Program-made: the position numbers and the translations under genes
The notes under the pieces: model-generated
The model's database searches: none
Seen by the model: only the letters and a program-made list of their open reading frames with translations
Told to the model about the DNA's origin: nothing
Shown: piece after piece, positions 25,901 through 34,717 of the stretch
How positions within the stretch are numbered: position 1 is the stretch's first letter
How the letters are laid out: the number at the start of each line of letters is the position of its first letter
NCBI RefSeq assembly: GCF_003028855.1
Contig: NZ_CP028324.1
Coordinates: 6,076,001 to 6,140,000 of the forward strand
DNA from: Pseudoduganella armeniaca
GTDB taxonomy: Bacteria > Pseudomonadota > Gammaproteobacteria > Burkholderiales > Burkholderiaceae_D
Reading direction: 5' to 3'
Length of the DNA stretch: 64,000 bases

Positions 25901-28900
25901 AGCTCGAACACGCGGTCGGCCATGTGGCGGTCCTGGTACTTGTCGATCAGGTACTGGGCCGCCTCGCGCGTGTCGGCCATGCCGGTCGCGAGGTCGACGG
26001 TCGCCACCTGGTCGGGCTGCAGCACGAGCTGGTAGCGGATCGCCACCACCGGGTCGAGCACCGAGCCGTGGCCGCCCGCCAGCGGGCCCGGTTCCAGCAG
26101 CGCGCGCGGCGCCTGCACCGAGTTGCCGCGACCGATGAAGTGGGCCCGGTCGGTCTCGTACGACACCTCGACCACCTTGGCGTCGTGCACCGTCATCACG
26201 TGCAGCAGGAACGGCGTGTGCTCGCCCTTGCCGCGGGGCCGGCGCGTGCACAGGATCGCGCTTTCGTCCGGCACGATCTCGGTCTGCACGAACAGCTTGG
26301 AGAACGCCGGGTGCGCCGCATCGGCCGCCGCCGGCGCGATCACCACCTCGGCGAAGCTGGTCAGCTCGATGGTACGCTGGCGGTCGGACTTGTTGGTGAT
26401 GCGGATGCGCCGCATCTCGATATCGTCTTCCGGCGAGACGACGATTTCGGTGTACAGGTCGATGCCGTGGTCGCTGCGGCGCACTTCGGCGCGGCCCTCC
26501 GAGAATATCACCTCGTAGCGCTCCGGCTCCGCCAGGGTGGGCTGGTAGGTGGTCGACCAGAACTGGCCGCTGGCGACGTCGCGCACGTAGCAGAAGTTGC
26601 CCCAGTTGTCGCGCGTGCTGTCCTCGCGCCAGCGCGTCACCATCAGGTCCTTCCAGCGGCTCGAGCTGCCGCCGGCGGCGGTGACCATCACGTGATAGCG
26701 GCCGTTCGACAGCAATTGCGTTTCCGGCACGGCCGTATCGGGTCGCGCCAGGATGCGCATCGGGCTGGCCTGCTCCTGCGCCGCGGCGTCGCGCGGTGCC
26801 GGCGCCTGCTCGCCGCTGCTGGCGTAGAACGCGCCCATGCGCGGGCTGCGCTCCTGCAGCATCAGCAGGGCCGACTGCAGCATCGGGTCGGACTCGAAGC
26901 GGCGCTGCATCGGCCGGTCGTGCAGCAGGTAGGACAGCGACAGCAATCCCATGCCCTGGTGGTGCACCATGAACGACTTGACGATGACGAAGGCCTGGCC
27001 GCGCGGCAGCCGTGCCGGCGTGTAGTCGACTGCCTCGTAGAAGCCGTAGCGGCCCATGAAGCCCAGTTCCGCCATCCGCGCCAGGTTGACGCAGGCCGCT
27101 TCCGGCTCCACCATCAGGCCCATCATCGTGGCGTAGGGCGCGATCACCAGGTCGTCCGCCAGGCCGCGCTTCATGCCGGTACCGGGCACGCCGAAGGCGC
27201 GGTATTGGTAGTTCATCGCCGCGTCCACCGTGGTGTAGCCGGATTCGGAGATCCCCCACGGCACGTTGCGCTGGCGGCCGTACTCGATCTGCGCCGCGAC
27301 CACGGAATGGTAGGTCTGGTCCAGCAGCGTGTGCGGATAGGTCGGCATCACCAGCAGCGGCATCAGGTACTCGAACATCGAGCCGCTCCACGACAGCAGC
27401 ACGGGCTGGCCGTGCACGATGGAGAGTTGCCGGCCCAGCGCGAACCAATGCTCCTGCGGCAACTGGCCCTGGGCGATGGCGACGAAGCTGGCCAGGCGCG
27501 CTTCCGATGCCAGCAAATCATAGTAGCTGGCGTCCAGCCGGCGTTCGCTGACGTTGTACCCGATCGCCAGCAGCTTGGTGGTGCGGTTGAACAGGAAACC
27601 GTAGTCCAGCTGGGCGAACTCGCGCGCTTGCGCCGCCAACGCTTGCAAGGTGGCCAGCCGCTCGCGCGCGGCCGCCGCGCCCTGCTCGACCAGCACGGCC
27701 AGGTGCTGGCGCCGCTCCCGTTCTTCGGGCGCCAGGTCGGTCAGCGCGGCGCCGGGCAGCGGATAGCCGGCCAGCTCGCGCAGGGTCGGGATGCGCAGCA
27801 GGCTGGCGTCGAACACGCTGCCCGCCTCGGCACCCGTCCACGGCGCCAGCAGGTTGACTTCGTCGAGCGCGGCGTGGCATTGCGCGGCCAGCGCGGCGGC
27901 CCATTGGCCGACGGTGCCTTCCGCCGCGGCGCTGCCGGCCAGGAAGGCGTCGGCCGCCGCCACCGCTTCGGTCAGCCACTTGCGTAACTCAACCAGGTTG
28001 GACGGATAGCGCGCCGGCGCCGGCACCAGCGTTTCCTGCAGCGCCACCAGCTGCGCCGGATTGACGCCCGCGGCGTTGGCCTCGTCGGCCAGAATACGGT
28101 ACGTGGTGGCCAGCCCGTCGGCCAGCTGGGGCCCCAGGATGGGCTGGTCCGCCAGGCCCAGCAGGCCGGCCTGCAAGGTCAGCAGGTGGCCGGCGAGGTT
28201 GCCGCTGTCGACGGTGGAGACGTACATCGGCTGCAGCGGCTTGGTGGTCTGCGTGTCGTACCAGTTGTAGAAGTGGCCCTGGTAGCGTTCCATCGTGGCC
28301 ATCGTGCGCAAGGTGTTGGCCGTGCGGCCGATCAGCTGCTGCACCGTGACGTAGCCGAAGTCGTACGCGCTCAGGTTGGCCAGCAGCGCCATGCCGATAT
28401 TGGTGGGCGAGGTGCGGTGCGCGATGACGGTGCTGGGGTGCTCCTGCACGTTATCGGGCGGCAGCCAGTGGTCGTCCGGCCCGACGAACGTGTCGAACCA
28501 GGCCCACGTCTTGCGCGCCAGCGCGTGCAGGAAGCGGTGCTGCTCGGCCGTCAACTGCGCTCGCAGCGGCTCGATCGGGCGGCTGATCCACCAGGCGACG
28601 AGCGGAGCGACGAACCATGCGACCAGGAAGATCGTCGCGGCTTCGAAGGCCTGGATGCGTGTCAGTGCCAGCGCGGCGCCGGCCACCAGCGCCAGCGCGG
28701 GCGAGATCCACATCGTGCGCCAGGCAACGGCCAGGCCGCCGTTGGAGCGGGCCAGCGCCGAGGCGCGCCATTCCAGCAGGTGGCGGCGCGACACCAGCAT
28801 GCGCCACAGGGTGCGCGCGATGGCGTCCAGGCTGAACCATGCCTCGTAGGGCAGGAACACGAGCGTCAGGAGGCCGTGGGCGAAATGCAGGCCGCTGCGG

Positions 28901-31512
28901 CGCAGGGAGTTCGGCACGTGCTGGCGCCACAAGGTATCGGGCGACTTGTGCGCCAGGTCGTACAGCGCGGCGGCCAGCGCCGGCACGAAGATGATGGCCA
29001 GCACGGCGCCGGTCCAGAACCACGGATGCGGCAGCGCCGCGAACGCCAGCAGCAGCGCCAACGTCACCACCGGCGCGACCAGGCTGCGGCGCAGGTTGTC
29101 GAACAGCTTCCAGCGCGACAAAGCGGAGAGCGGATTGCGCTCGCGCGTGCCCCTGCCGGTGCGCACGCGGCCGCCCAGCCAGCCCGCCAGCTGCCAGTCG
29201 CCGCGGATCCAGCGCTGCCGGCGCGTCACGTCGTCGCGGTAGCGCTGCGGGTATTGCTCGTACAGCTGGGCATCCGACAGCAGGCCGGCGCGCAGGTAGC
29301 AGCCTTCCAGCAGGTCGTGGCTGAGGATGCGGTTTTCCGGGAAGCGCTCGCCCAGTACCTGTTCGAACACGTCCACGTCGTAGATGCCCTTGCCGATGAA
29401 GGAGCCTTCGGCGAACACGTCCTGGTAGACGTCGGACACGGTGCGGGTGTAGGGGTCGATGCCCGGCTCCCCGCCGCACAGCTTTTCGTACAGCGAGGCG
29501 TTGGCGCTGGGCAGGCTGACGGAGACGCGCGGCTGCAGGATGCCATAGCCTTCGATCACGCGGTTGCGGCGCGGGTCGATGCGCGGCAAGTTCAAGGGGT
29601 GGCGCATCGTGGCGATGAACTGGCGCGCCGAATCGCGCGCCAGTTGCGTATCCGAATCCAGCGTGATGACGTACTTGATCGTATGCAGTTGCGACGTCTC
29701 GCCGACGACCAGCATGAAGCGGTCGCGCGCGCCGCCGCGCAGGAAGCGGTTCAGCTCCCCCAGCTTGCCGCGCTTGCGCTCGTAGCCGATCCACGCGCCC
29801 TCGCCCTCGTTGTAGGTGCGGTGGCGGTGCAACAGCAGGAACGGGCCGCCATCGCCTTCCTCATATTTGCGGTTCAGGTCCTCGATGTGGTGACGCGCCC
29901 GTTCCAGCAGCGCGGCATCGGTCGGCAGCGTTTCGCTGGGGGCGTCGTTGAAGTCGGACAGCAGGCAGAAGCGCAGGTTCGGATCGCGGTTGGCAAGGAA
30001 GCGCACCTCCAGCTGCTCGCACAGTTCATCGATATTGGCCGCGCTGTACAGCAGCGACGGCACCACGACCAGCGCGCGCGCATCGGACGGGATGCCCTCC
30101 TTGAAATCGAGCCGAGGCAGCGGGTTCGGGCGCACCAGCAAGGTGGCGACCCAGTTTACCAGCGCCAGCGCCAGCTGGCTGCTGCCCAACAAGCCCAGTA
30201 CCGCCAGCACGACCAGGGCCCAGCCCTGCACGCCGTCGCGCACCGCGCGCTCCAGCATCAGCGCCGTCAGCACGACCGACAGCACGGCGGTGCCGCCCAA
30301 GTAGGACGTCAGCGGCGCGGCGCGCAAGGTCTGGCGCAACGCCTGGCCCGGCGTGCGGCGCATGCCGGCCTGCCGCTCCAGCAGCATCACGCCCTTGCCG
30401 ATCAGGTAGAAGCCCACGTGGCCATGGCGGGCGTCGTCGCTGGACGCGTGCGCGCGCGCCAGCTCGACGGCCTGCTGTGCCACCTCCGCCTCGGACAGCT
30501 TGCTGCGCCGGGCGATCTTCTCGATCACGTGGCGATACTGGTCGCGCGTGACGAAATCCATCGCGCCATAGACGCTGGCCGGATCGGTGCGCAGGATGTG
30601 CTCGACCTTGCTCATCGTCTCGACGAATTCCTGCCAGTCCATCGTGCCCAGGAAGCGCAGGCTGCCGATGCTGTTGGCGATCGAGACCTGCTCGGCGGCC
30701 TGCTGGCCGATCTCGGCCTGGATCTGCTGCTCGATGGTCTGGCCGGCATCGGCCAGGCGATACGTGACCCACGTCAGCGCCAGGGTCAGCGCCGGGCTCT
30801 GGCCCTGCAGGCGGCGCGACAGTTCGGCCACGAAGGCGCTGGTGATGGGCGGATTGGAGCGGGCCATGTCGGCCACCACCAGAATCAGGCCGCTGGGGTT
30901 CTTGTCGGCGATGTCGACCATCTGGTCGGCCCAGCTGTTGGCCAGGTCGCGCTGGTAGCGGTTTTCCGCCACGCGCGCGGCCGCGCGGCGCAAGTTCTCC
31001 AGCAGCGCCAGGCGCAGCATGATGGGAATGGCCCACAGCTCGCCCAAGGTCAGCGGCGCCACTTCCTGGTAGGCCTCGACGAAGCGGCACAGGCTTTCGG
31101 GATCGACGCGGCCGTCGCCATGGGCGATCACTTCCAGCGCCAGGCGGTAGACGCGCGGCGTGTCGCCTTCCGGCGCCAGCCGTGGCAGCTCGCGGCTGTA
31201 GTTCTTGGGCAGGTGACGCCGCGCGATGCGGACCTGCTCCTCGATCAGGTAGTAGTTATCCAGCAGCCATTCGGAGGCAGGGGTGACCTGGCGGCCCTCG
31301 CGCACGGCCGTCGTCAGGTCCTCGATGGTCTTGCGCAGCACGGCCGCGTTGGCCGTCAGCCGCGCCAGCAGGCGGTCGGGGCCGCCCTTGCCGCTCAACT
31401 GGTGCGACGTCGCCAGCGCGCGGCCGTGATGGGCCATCTGCTGCGCGCTGAACAGTTCGGCGCGCAACGGCAGGTCATCTTCGGCGGGGGTCTCGGGCGG
31501 CGTCTGGTTCAC
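22903..31512 (-). CDS. Cyclic beta-1,2-glucan synthase-like GT84/GH94 enzyme
   Basis: A 2869-residue membrane protein of the NdvB/Cgs type. Membrane helices lie at ~407-470 and ~800-980. Between them is a GT84 glycosyltransferase with VITLDSDTQLARDSAR (~615-630) and a QRWIRGDWQLA motif near 770. A glycoamylase-like domain follows (~1400-1500, NVPWGISESGYTTVDAAMNY), then two large beta-sandwich regions. The C-terminal GH94 phosphorylase domain contains CDWNDGMDKVG near 2550, with the catalytic Asp. Such enzymes start, extend, cut and close cyclic beta-1,2-glucans that accumulate in the periplasm. The length fits the family (~2800). It is transcribed alone. Confidence 0.92.
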   Translation of the reverse strand: MNQTPPETPAEDDLPLRAELFSAQQMAHHGRALATSHQLSGKGGPDRLLARLTANAAVLRKTIEDLTTAVREGRQVTPASEWLLDNYYLIEEQVRIARRHLPKNYSRELPRLAPEGDTPRVYRLALEVIAHGDGRVDPESLCRFVEAYQEVAPLTLGELWAIPIMLRLALLENLRRAAARVAENRYQRDLANSWADQMVDIADKNPSGLILVVADMARSNPPITSAFVAELSRRLQGQSPALTLALTWVTYRLADAGQTIEQQIQAEIGQQAAEQVSIANSIGSLRFLGTMDWQEFVETMSKVEHILRTDPASVYGAMDFVTRDQYRHVIEKIARRSKLSEAEVAQQAVELARAHASSDDARHGHVGFYLIGKGVMLLERQAGMRRTPGQALRQTLRAAPLTSYLGGTAVLSVVLTALMLERAVRDGVQGWALVVLAVLGLLGSSQLALALVNWVATLLVRPNPLPRLDFKEGIPSDARALVVVPSLLYSAANIDELCEQLEVRFLANRDPNLRFCLLSDFNDAPSETLPTDAALLERARHHIEDLNRKYEEGDGGPFLLLHRHRTYNEGEGAWIGYERKRGKLGELNRFLRGGARDRFMLVVGETSQLHTIKYVITLDSDTQLARDSARQFIATMRHPLNLPRIDPRRNRVIEGYGILQPRVSVSLPSANASLYEKLCGGEPGIDPYTRTVSDVYQDVFAEGSFIGKGIYDVDVFEQVLGERFPENRILSHDLLEGCYLRAGLLSDAQLYEQYPQRYRDDVTRRQRWIRGDWQLAGWLGGRVRTGRGTRERNPLSALSRWKLFDNLRRSLVAPVVTLALLLAFAALPHPWFWTGAVLAIIFVPALAAALYDLAHKSPDTLWRQHVPNSLRRSGLHFAHGLLTLVFLPYEAWFSLDAIARTLWRMLVSRRHLLEWRASALARSNGGLAVAWRTMWISPALALVAGAALALTRIQAFEAATIFLVAWFVAPLVAWWISRPIEPLRAQLTAEQHRFLHALARKTWAWFDTFVGPDDHWLPPDNVQEHPSTVIAHRTSPTNIGMALLANLSAYDFGYVTVQQLIGRTANTLRTMATMERYQGHFYNWYDTQTTKPLQPMYVSTVDSGNLAGHLLTLQAGLLGLADQPILGPQLADGLATTYRILADEANAAGVNPAQLVALQETLVPAPARYPSNLVELRKWLTEAVAAADAFLAGSAAAEGTVGQWAAALAAQCHAALDEVNLLAPWTGAEAGSVFDASLLRIPTLRELAGYPLPGAALTDLAPEERERRQHLAVLVEQGAAAARERLATLQALAAQAREFAQLDYGFLFNRTTKLLAIGYNVSERRLDASYYDLLASEARLASFVAIAQGQLPQEHWFALGRQLSIVHGQPVLLSWSGSMFEYLMPLLVMPTYPHTLLDQTYHSVVAAQIEYGRQRNVPWGISESGYTTVDAAMNYQYRAFGVPGTGMKRGLADDLVIAPYATMMGLMVEPEAACVNLARMAELGFMGRYGFYEAVDYTPARLPRGQAFVIVKSFMVHHQGMGLLSLSYLLHDRPMQRRFESDPMLQSALLMLQERSPRMGAFYASSGEQAPAPRDAAAQEQASPMRILARPDTAVPETQLLSNGRYHVMVTAAGGSSSRWKDLMVTRWREDSTRDNWGNFCYVRDVASGQFWSTTYQPTLAEPERYEVIFSEGRAEVRRSDHGIDLYTEIVVSPEDDIEMRRIRITNKSDRQRTIELTSFAEVVIAPAAADAAHPAFSKLFVQTEIVPDESAILCTRRPRGKGEHTPFLLHVMTVHDAKVVEVSYETDRAHFIGRGNSVQAPRALLEPGPLAGGHGSVLDPVVAIRYQLVLQPDQVATVDLATGMADTREAAQYLIDKYQDRHMADRVFELAWTHSQVVLRQLNASEADGQLYSRLANHVIYPNATLRAEPAILIKNQRGQSGLWPYAISGDLPIVLLQVKDSGNIELARQMVQAHAYWRLKGLTVDLVIWYEDTSGYRQALHDQIMGLIASGIEAQSIDRPGGIFVRPLEQISPEDRILLQTVARVIVGDGRGSLVEQIKRAGPAPLRMPPLLADDRGEYDDAGPVTHVPHDLILHNGIGGFTPDGREYVIVTGPGRRTPAPWSNVLANPQFGSVISESGQAYTWHENAHEFRLTPWHNDPITDASGEAFYLRDEASGHFWSPTPLPARGAGDYVTRHGFGYSTFEHTEAAITSSLTTYVAPDAPLRYTVIRVRNDSPVPRRLSATGYVEWVLGEMRAKSGMHVVTEVDPVSGALFARNAYNTEFSGRVAFFNADVPARTVTGDRAEFIGRNGSLASPAALGRQRLSGKVGTGLDSCAAIQVPFELLPGQEREIVFVLGLGGRRNADATTMVQKHGGAAAAREALDAVRAHWDRTLSAVQVATPDPALDVIANGWLMYQTIACRLWARSGYYQSGGAFGFRDQLQDAMALVHTEPQLLREHLLLCAAHQFVEGDVQHWWHPPADRGVRTHCSDDYLWLPLAASRYVEVTGDAAVLDEQAHYLEGRPVKPDEDSYYDLPARSAQAGDLYEHCVRAIRHGLKFGAHGLPLIGSCDWNDGMDKVGAEGKGESVWLAWFLIEVLRRFAPLAEARGDAAFAAECRQEADQLAANVEQHAWDGEWYRRAYFDDGTPLGSHENPECQIDSISQSWGILSGAADPARSRQAMAQVDARLVRRDFGLIQLLDPPFDKADLNPGYIRGYVPGVRENGGQYTHAAVWTVMAFAQLGETDKAWELMRLINPVQHASNGDNVATYKVEPYVVTADIYAVEPHVGRGGWSWYTGSSGWMYRLILESLLGVRRMGERLAVAPRLPADWDGFALSYRYGTSRYLIRVTRGATALVVDGDFIADGVIALVDDGKEHAVEVRISAA

Positions 31513-31632
31513 TATGGCCTCGCTGTTGCAACTGGAAGTACATTCCAGCCGATGTTAGGCGGGCGCATGCGACGGCACTGTACGCCAGCGTACATATAGC
31601 CACGTAGAAATGTAAAAGATGCAACCCGGCGC

Positions 31633-32010
31633 TTAACGGGTCGGCAGCCAGCGCGGCTTGGTGTCTGTAAACAGTTCGCGCTCGACCGGGCCGTCGTACT
31701 CCGGCTCCAGCGTGCCCAAGGTGACGGCGATGCGCTGCGGCGACTGCGTGCTGCGCCAATATAACGTGGAACCGCAGACGCGGCAGAAGCCACGCCGGCC
31801 GTGGTCGGACGAGGCGTATTCCGTCACCAGGTCCGCGCCTTTGTCGAGAACGAAGCCGGCGCTGTCCACGTTGGCGTACGTGCCGGATGCGGCGCCGTGC
31901 TGCTTCTGGCACATGGTGCAATAACAGTGGCTGCTGTGGTGGACGGGCCCCGCGGCCCGGTAGACGATGCCGCCGCACAGGCAGCTGCCGTGGAGTTGCT
32001 GCTCGCTCAT
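31633..32010 (-). CDS. GFA/CENP-V family zinc protein
   Basis: A 125-residue protein with the cysteine pattern of the GFA (glutathione-dependent formaldehyde-activating) fold: GSCLCGGIVY, CYCTMCQKQHG and FCRVCGSTLYW. These bind two zinc ions. The family name is historical and few members have a proven reaction. It stands alone between the glucan synthase and the desulfurase fusion. A second, distinct GFA protein is at 44250-44648. Confidence 0.9.
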   Translation of the reverse strand: MSEQQLHGSCLCGGIVYRAAGPVHHSSHCYCTMCQKQHGAASGTYANVDSAGFVLDKGADLVTEYASSDHGRRGFCRVCGSTLYWRSTQSPQRIAVTLGTLEPEYDGPVERELFTDTKPRWLPTR

Positions 32011-32065
32011 GCCGTCTCCTTTCGGAATCGTCCGGGACAGTCCCGGAATTTCGGCAATGGTGCCA

Positions 32066-32090
32066 GAAAACGGTGACAGTCACCGTTTTC
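32066..32090. repeat. Perfect 12-bp palindrome
   Basis: GAAAACGGTGAC (32066-32077) and GTCACCGTTTTC (32079-32090) pair perfectly around one base. It sits beside a terminator and a GTCCGGGACAGTCCCGGA repeat (~32029-32046) in the gap between the GFA and desulfurase genes. Confidence 0.8.
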
Positions 32091-32118
32091 AAAAAAAAGG
32101 CGGCCACGCAGGCCGCCC
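32091..32118 (-). terminator. Intrinsic terminator of the desulfurase fusion gene
   Basis: On the minus strand GGCGGCC and GGCCGCC (32111-32117 and 32099-32105) form a stem around a five-base loop, followed by eight T residues. It lies 28 bp after the stop codon at 32146. Confidence 0.9.
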
Positions 32119-32145
32119 GAAAGGCAAAACCAACTACGAGGGTTC

Positions 32146-34095
32146 TTATGCGGCCAGCGCGACGCCGCCGGCCAGGTGGTAGGCGTGGCGATAGCCGTGC
32201 CGGCGCAGGCACTCGGCGGCACGGGCGCTGCGGTTGCCGCTGCGGCAGACGAATACCAGCGGCGCATCGTCGGCGCGGCCGAGCCAGGCGGGCAGGTGCG
32301 CCGCGAATCGGCTGAGCGGGACGCTGACGGCCGACAGCCCGGCGACACCGCCGGCCGCGTGCTCGTAGGCCTCGCGCACGTCCACCAGCAGCGCATCCGG
32401 ATGGGCGCGCAGCAGCGCGTCGAGCGCCTGCCCATCCAGATGCATGTCCGCTGTCGCGGATGCGTTCTGGCCAGCCAGCGCCACGCGCAAGCTGGTACAG
32501 CACGCACTTTGCTCTTCGAAACCAGGACACAACAGCGTTTCCGGCGGCAGCAGCGCCGCCAGCGCGGCCGTTTCGGCGCCGCCGGCAAAGGCGTGCGATG
32601 GCGTGCCGTCGGCGTTGTCCAGCACGTAGCACAGGCTGGCCGAGCCGAGCGCGATGCGCCGCAGCCGGCGCGCGCCCAGCACCAGCACGTCGCCATCGAT
32701 CGGCCACGAAGCGCCGTCGCGGGTGGACAGCCGCGCCACCAGCCGGTAGCCGTGGCTGCCCAGCAGCGTATCGACGCGCGCCGCCAGCGCCGGCTGCGGA
32801 TCGATCAACACGCAGGCGCGGCTGGCCGCATCGCACACCAGCCAGGTGTGGACGCCGGCGGCCGTCAGCTGCAACGGGCCGTCCAGCGCCGCGGTGCCGG
32901 CGATGCCTTCGGCCAGCATCCCGGCCAGGCGCAGCGCATCGCCGCAGCGGACGATGCGCTCACAGGCGGCCGCGATCGTCGCCGCGTCGGTGGCGGGGCC
33001 GAACGACAGCCGTACGGCACTGCTGCTGCGCCATGCCGGCAGGTCCATCGCCTCCAGCACGTAGCTGGGCGCGGCCTTCGCGGCGGAGCAGGCACTGCCG
33101 GCGGAGACGCGGAGGCCGGCCGCGTCGAACACGTCCAGCAGCTCCTTGCTGGACAGGCCCGGCACGGAAAAATTGATCGTCGTCGGCAGCGCCTGCTCGA
33201 ACGGCGCATTGAAGACAATGCCGGGCAGCGCCTGGCGCAATGCGGCCGCGACCTGGTCACGCAATGCGGCCAGCTCGGCCGCGGTGCGGAACGTGCCGCC
33301 CTCTTCCACGGCCGCCAGCACGGCGCCCAGCGCGGCAATGCCGGCCATGTTTTCCGTGCCGGAACGTTGCGCGCCTTCCTGGCCGCCGCCCATCATCAGC
33401 GGCGTGAACGGCGCGCCTTCGCGCACATACAACAGGCCGATGCCCTTCGGCGCGTACAGCTTGTGGCCGGAGAACGGCGCGTAGTCGATACGGCTGGCGG
33501 CCAGCCGCAGCGGCAGCTTGCCCAGCGCCTGCACGCAGTCGACCATCCACAGCGCGGGGCTGCCGTCCAGGGCGGCGGCGATGCCGTCCAGGTCGGAGAT
33601 GATGCCGGTTTCGTTGTTGGCCGCCATCGTGCAGACGAACGCGGCATCCGGCGCGACGGCGCGCAGGGCGGCGAGATCGTGGCGACCGTCGCCGCCGACC
33701 GGCAGTTTGTACAAAGTAAGATCGAGCCCCAGCACGCGGTTCCAGTGCGCCAGGCTTTCCGGCACGGCCTTGTGCTCGGTGGCGCCATACACCAGCAGCG
33801 AGCCGGTGGGCAGGCCGGCCACACGCCGCTCGCGGATGGCGCACAGCGCGGACAGCACGGCCGTCTGGATGCCTTCGGTGGCGCCGCTGTTGAACATCAG
33901 GCGACCGCGGTCGGCGCCCAGCACGCGGCGGGCACGCGCGCGCACGCCGTCCAGCAGCGCCTTGGCCTTCAAGCCGGTCGCATGGCTGCTGCTGGGATTG
34001 CCGTAACAGTGCTCCATGGCCTGCACGGCCGCACGCAGTGCCGCCGGCAGCACGGCGGTGGTGGCGTTGCCATCGAGATAGATTTCAGTCGTCAT
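32146..34095 (-). CDS. Cysteine desulfurase-rhodanese fusion protein
   Basis: A 649-residue protein. Residues 1-~385 form a class V aminotransferase like IscS/NifS: His108 in GATEHKAV, PLP Lys212 in FSGHKLYAPKG, and the catalytic Cys336 in SAGSACSAAKAAPSYVL. The C-terminal ~110 residues are a rhodanese domain with DALLVDVREAYEH and catalytic Cys617 in VFVCRSGNRS. Between them (~415-530) a segment with TWLVCDAASRACVLIDPQ looks like a metallo-beta-lactamase fold without its His motif, but this is weak. The fusion would pass sulfane sulfur from cysteine to the rhodanese. The Lrp-type regulator next to it is divergent. Confidence 0.88.
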   Translation of the reverse strand: MTTEIYLDGNATTAVLPAALRAAVQAMEHCYGNPSSSHATGLKAKALLDGVRARARRVLGADRGRLMFNSGATEGIQTAVLSALCAIRERRVAGLPTGSLLVYGATEHKAVPESLAHWNRVLGLDLTLYKLPVGGDGRHDLAALRAVAPDAAFVCTMAANNETGIISDLDGIAAALDGSPALWMVDCVQALGKLPLRLAASRIDYAPFSGHKLYAPKGIGLLYVREGAPFTPLMMGGGQEGAQRSGTENMAGIAALGAVLAAVEEGGTFRTAAELAALRDQVAAALRQALPGIVFNAPFEQALPTTINFSVPGLSSKELLDVFDAAGLRVSAGSACSAAKAAPSYVLEAMDLPAWRSSSAVRLSFGPATDAATIAAACERIVRCGDALRLAGMLAEGIAGTAALDGPLQLTAAGVHTWLVCDAASRACVLIDPQPALAARVDTLLGSHGYRLVARLSTRDGASWPIDGDVLVLGARRLRRIALGSASLCYVLDNADGTPSHAFAGGAETAALAALLPPETLLCPGFEEQSACCTSLRVALAGQNASATADMHLDGQALDALLRAHPDALLVDVREAYEHAAGGVAGLSAVSVPLSRFAAHLPAWLGRADDAPLVFVCRSGNRSARAAECLRRHGYRHAYHLAGGVALAA

Positions 34096-34194
34096 CCGGA
34101 TAGCTTAATTGTTAAGGGCGAAGAATCCGTTCTAAAATGACTGCTTCAGGCATTGAAAAGAGCATATTCATTCTTTTATCAGCACAGCCCCAGC
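34096..34194. promoter_or_regulatory. Divergent promoter region, desulfurase/Lrp regulator
   Basis: The 99 bp between the two start codons must carry both promoters. It is A/T-rich in the middle (TAGCTTAATTGTTAAGGGCG near 34102-34121 and CATATTCATTCTTTTATC near 34163-34180), which fits operator sites of Lrp-type regulators. No exact site can be assigned by eye. Confidence 0.45.
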
Positions 34195-34680
34195 ATGAAC
34201 CATCTCGATAAGTTTGATTACGCCATCCTTGGCGCGCTCCAGGTGGACGGCACGCTGTCCGTGGCCGAGCTGGCCGAGCGGGTGGGATTGACCAGCACGC
34301 CGTGCTGGAAACGGCTGAAACGGCTGGAGGAAGAGGGCTACCTGGACAGCCGGGTCGCCATCGTCAACCGCCAGAAGACCGGCTTGCCGGTGACGGTCTT
34401 CGTCAGCGTGCGCACCAGCCAGCACGACGAGAAATGGCTGCAGCGCTTCGCCGCCGCCGTGGTTGCGCTGCCGGAAGTGCTGGAATTCCACCGCATGAGC
34501 GGCGACGTCGACTACCTGCTAAAGGTGGTAACGACCGATATCGCCGGCTATGACCGCTTCTATAAAAAGCTCATCCGCACGGCCAACCTGACCGGCGTGT
34601 CGTCCGCCTTCTCGATGGAACAGATCAAGTACACGACGGCGCTGCCGCTCGACCTGGTCGCCCACGGCAGCACGGGGTAG
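34195..34680 (+). CDS. Lrp/AsnC family transcriptional regulator
   Basis: A 161-residue protein starting at 34195 (MNHLDKFDYAILGAL). It has the N-terminal helix-turn-helix LSVAELAERVGLTSTPCWKR and a C-terminal RAM/AsnC ligand domain ending EQIKYTTALPL. The upstream in-frame ATG at 34153 gives a poor N-terminus for the family. Members bind amino acids and control nearby metabolic genes. Divergence from the cysteine desulfurase suggests it senses cysteine or a related amino acid, like E. coli DecR, which controls a cysteine-degrading operon. That assignment is inferred from gene order. Confidence 0.92.
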   Translation: MNHLDKFDYAILGALQVDGTLSVAELAERVGLTSTPCWKRLKRLEEEGYLDSRVAIVNRQKTGLPVTVFVSVRTSQHDEKWLQRFAAAVVALPEVLEFHRMSGDVDYLLKVVTTDIAGYDRFYKKLIRTANLTGVSSAFSMEQIKYTTALPLDLVAHGSTG

Positions 34681-34717
34681 CCCTGCAGCAACGGCTCAGC
34701 CGTGGGATAATGGAAAG

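Noticed and set aside
23608..27987. 1459-codon plus-strand open frame opposite the glucan synthase
   Set aside because: It mirrors the codon structure of the real minus-strand gene, is rich in Arg/Ala/Gln/His without domains, and arises from high GC at third positions.
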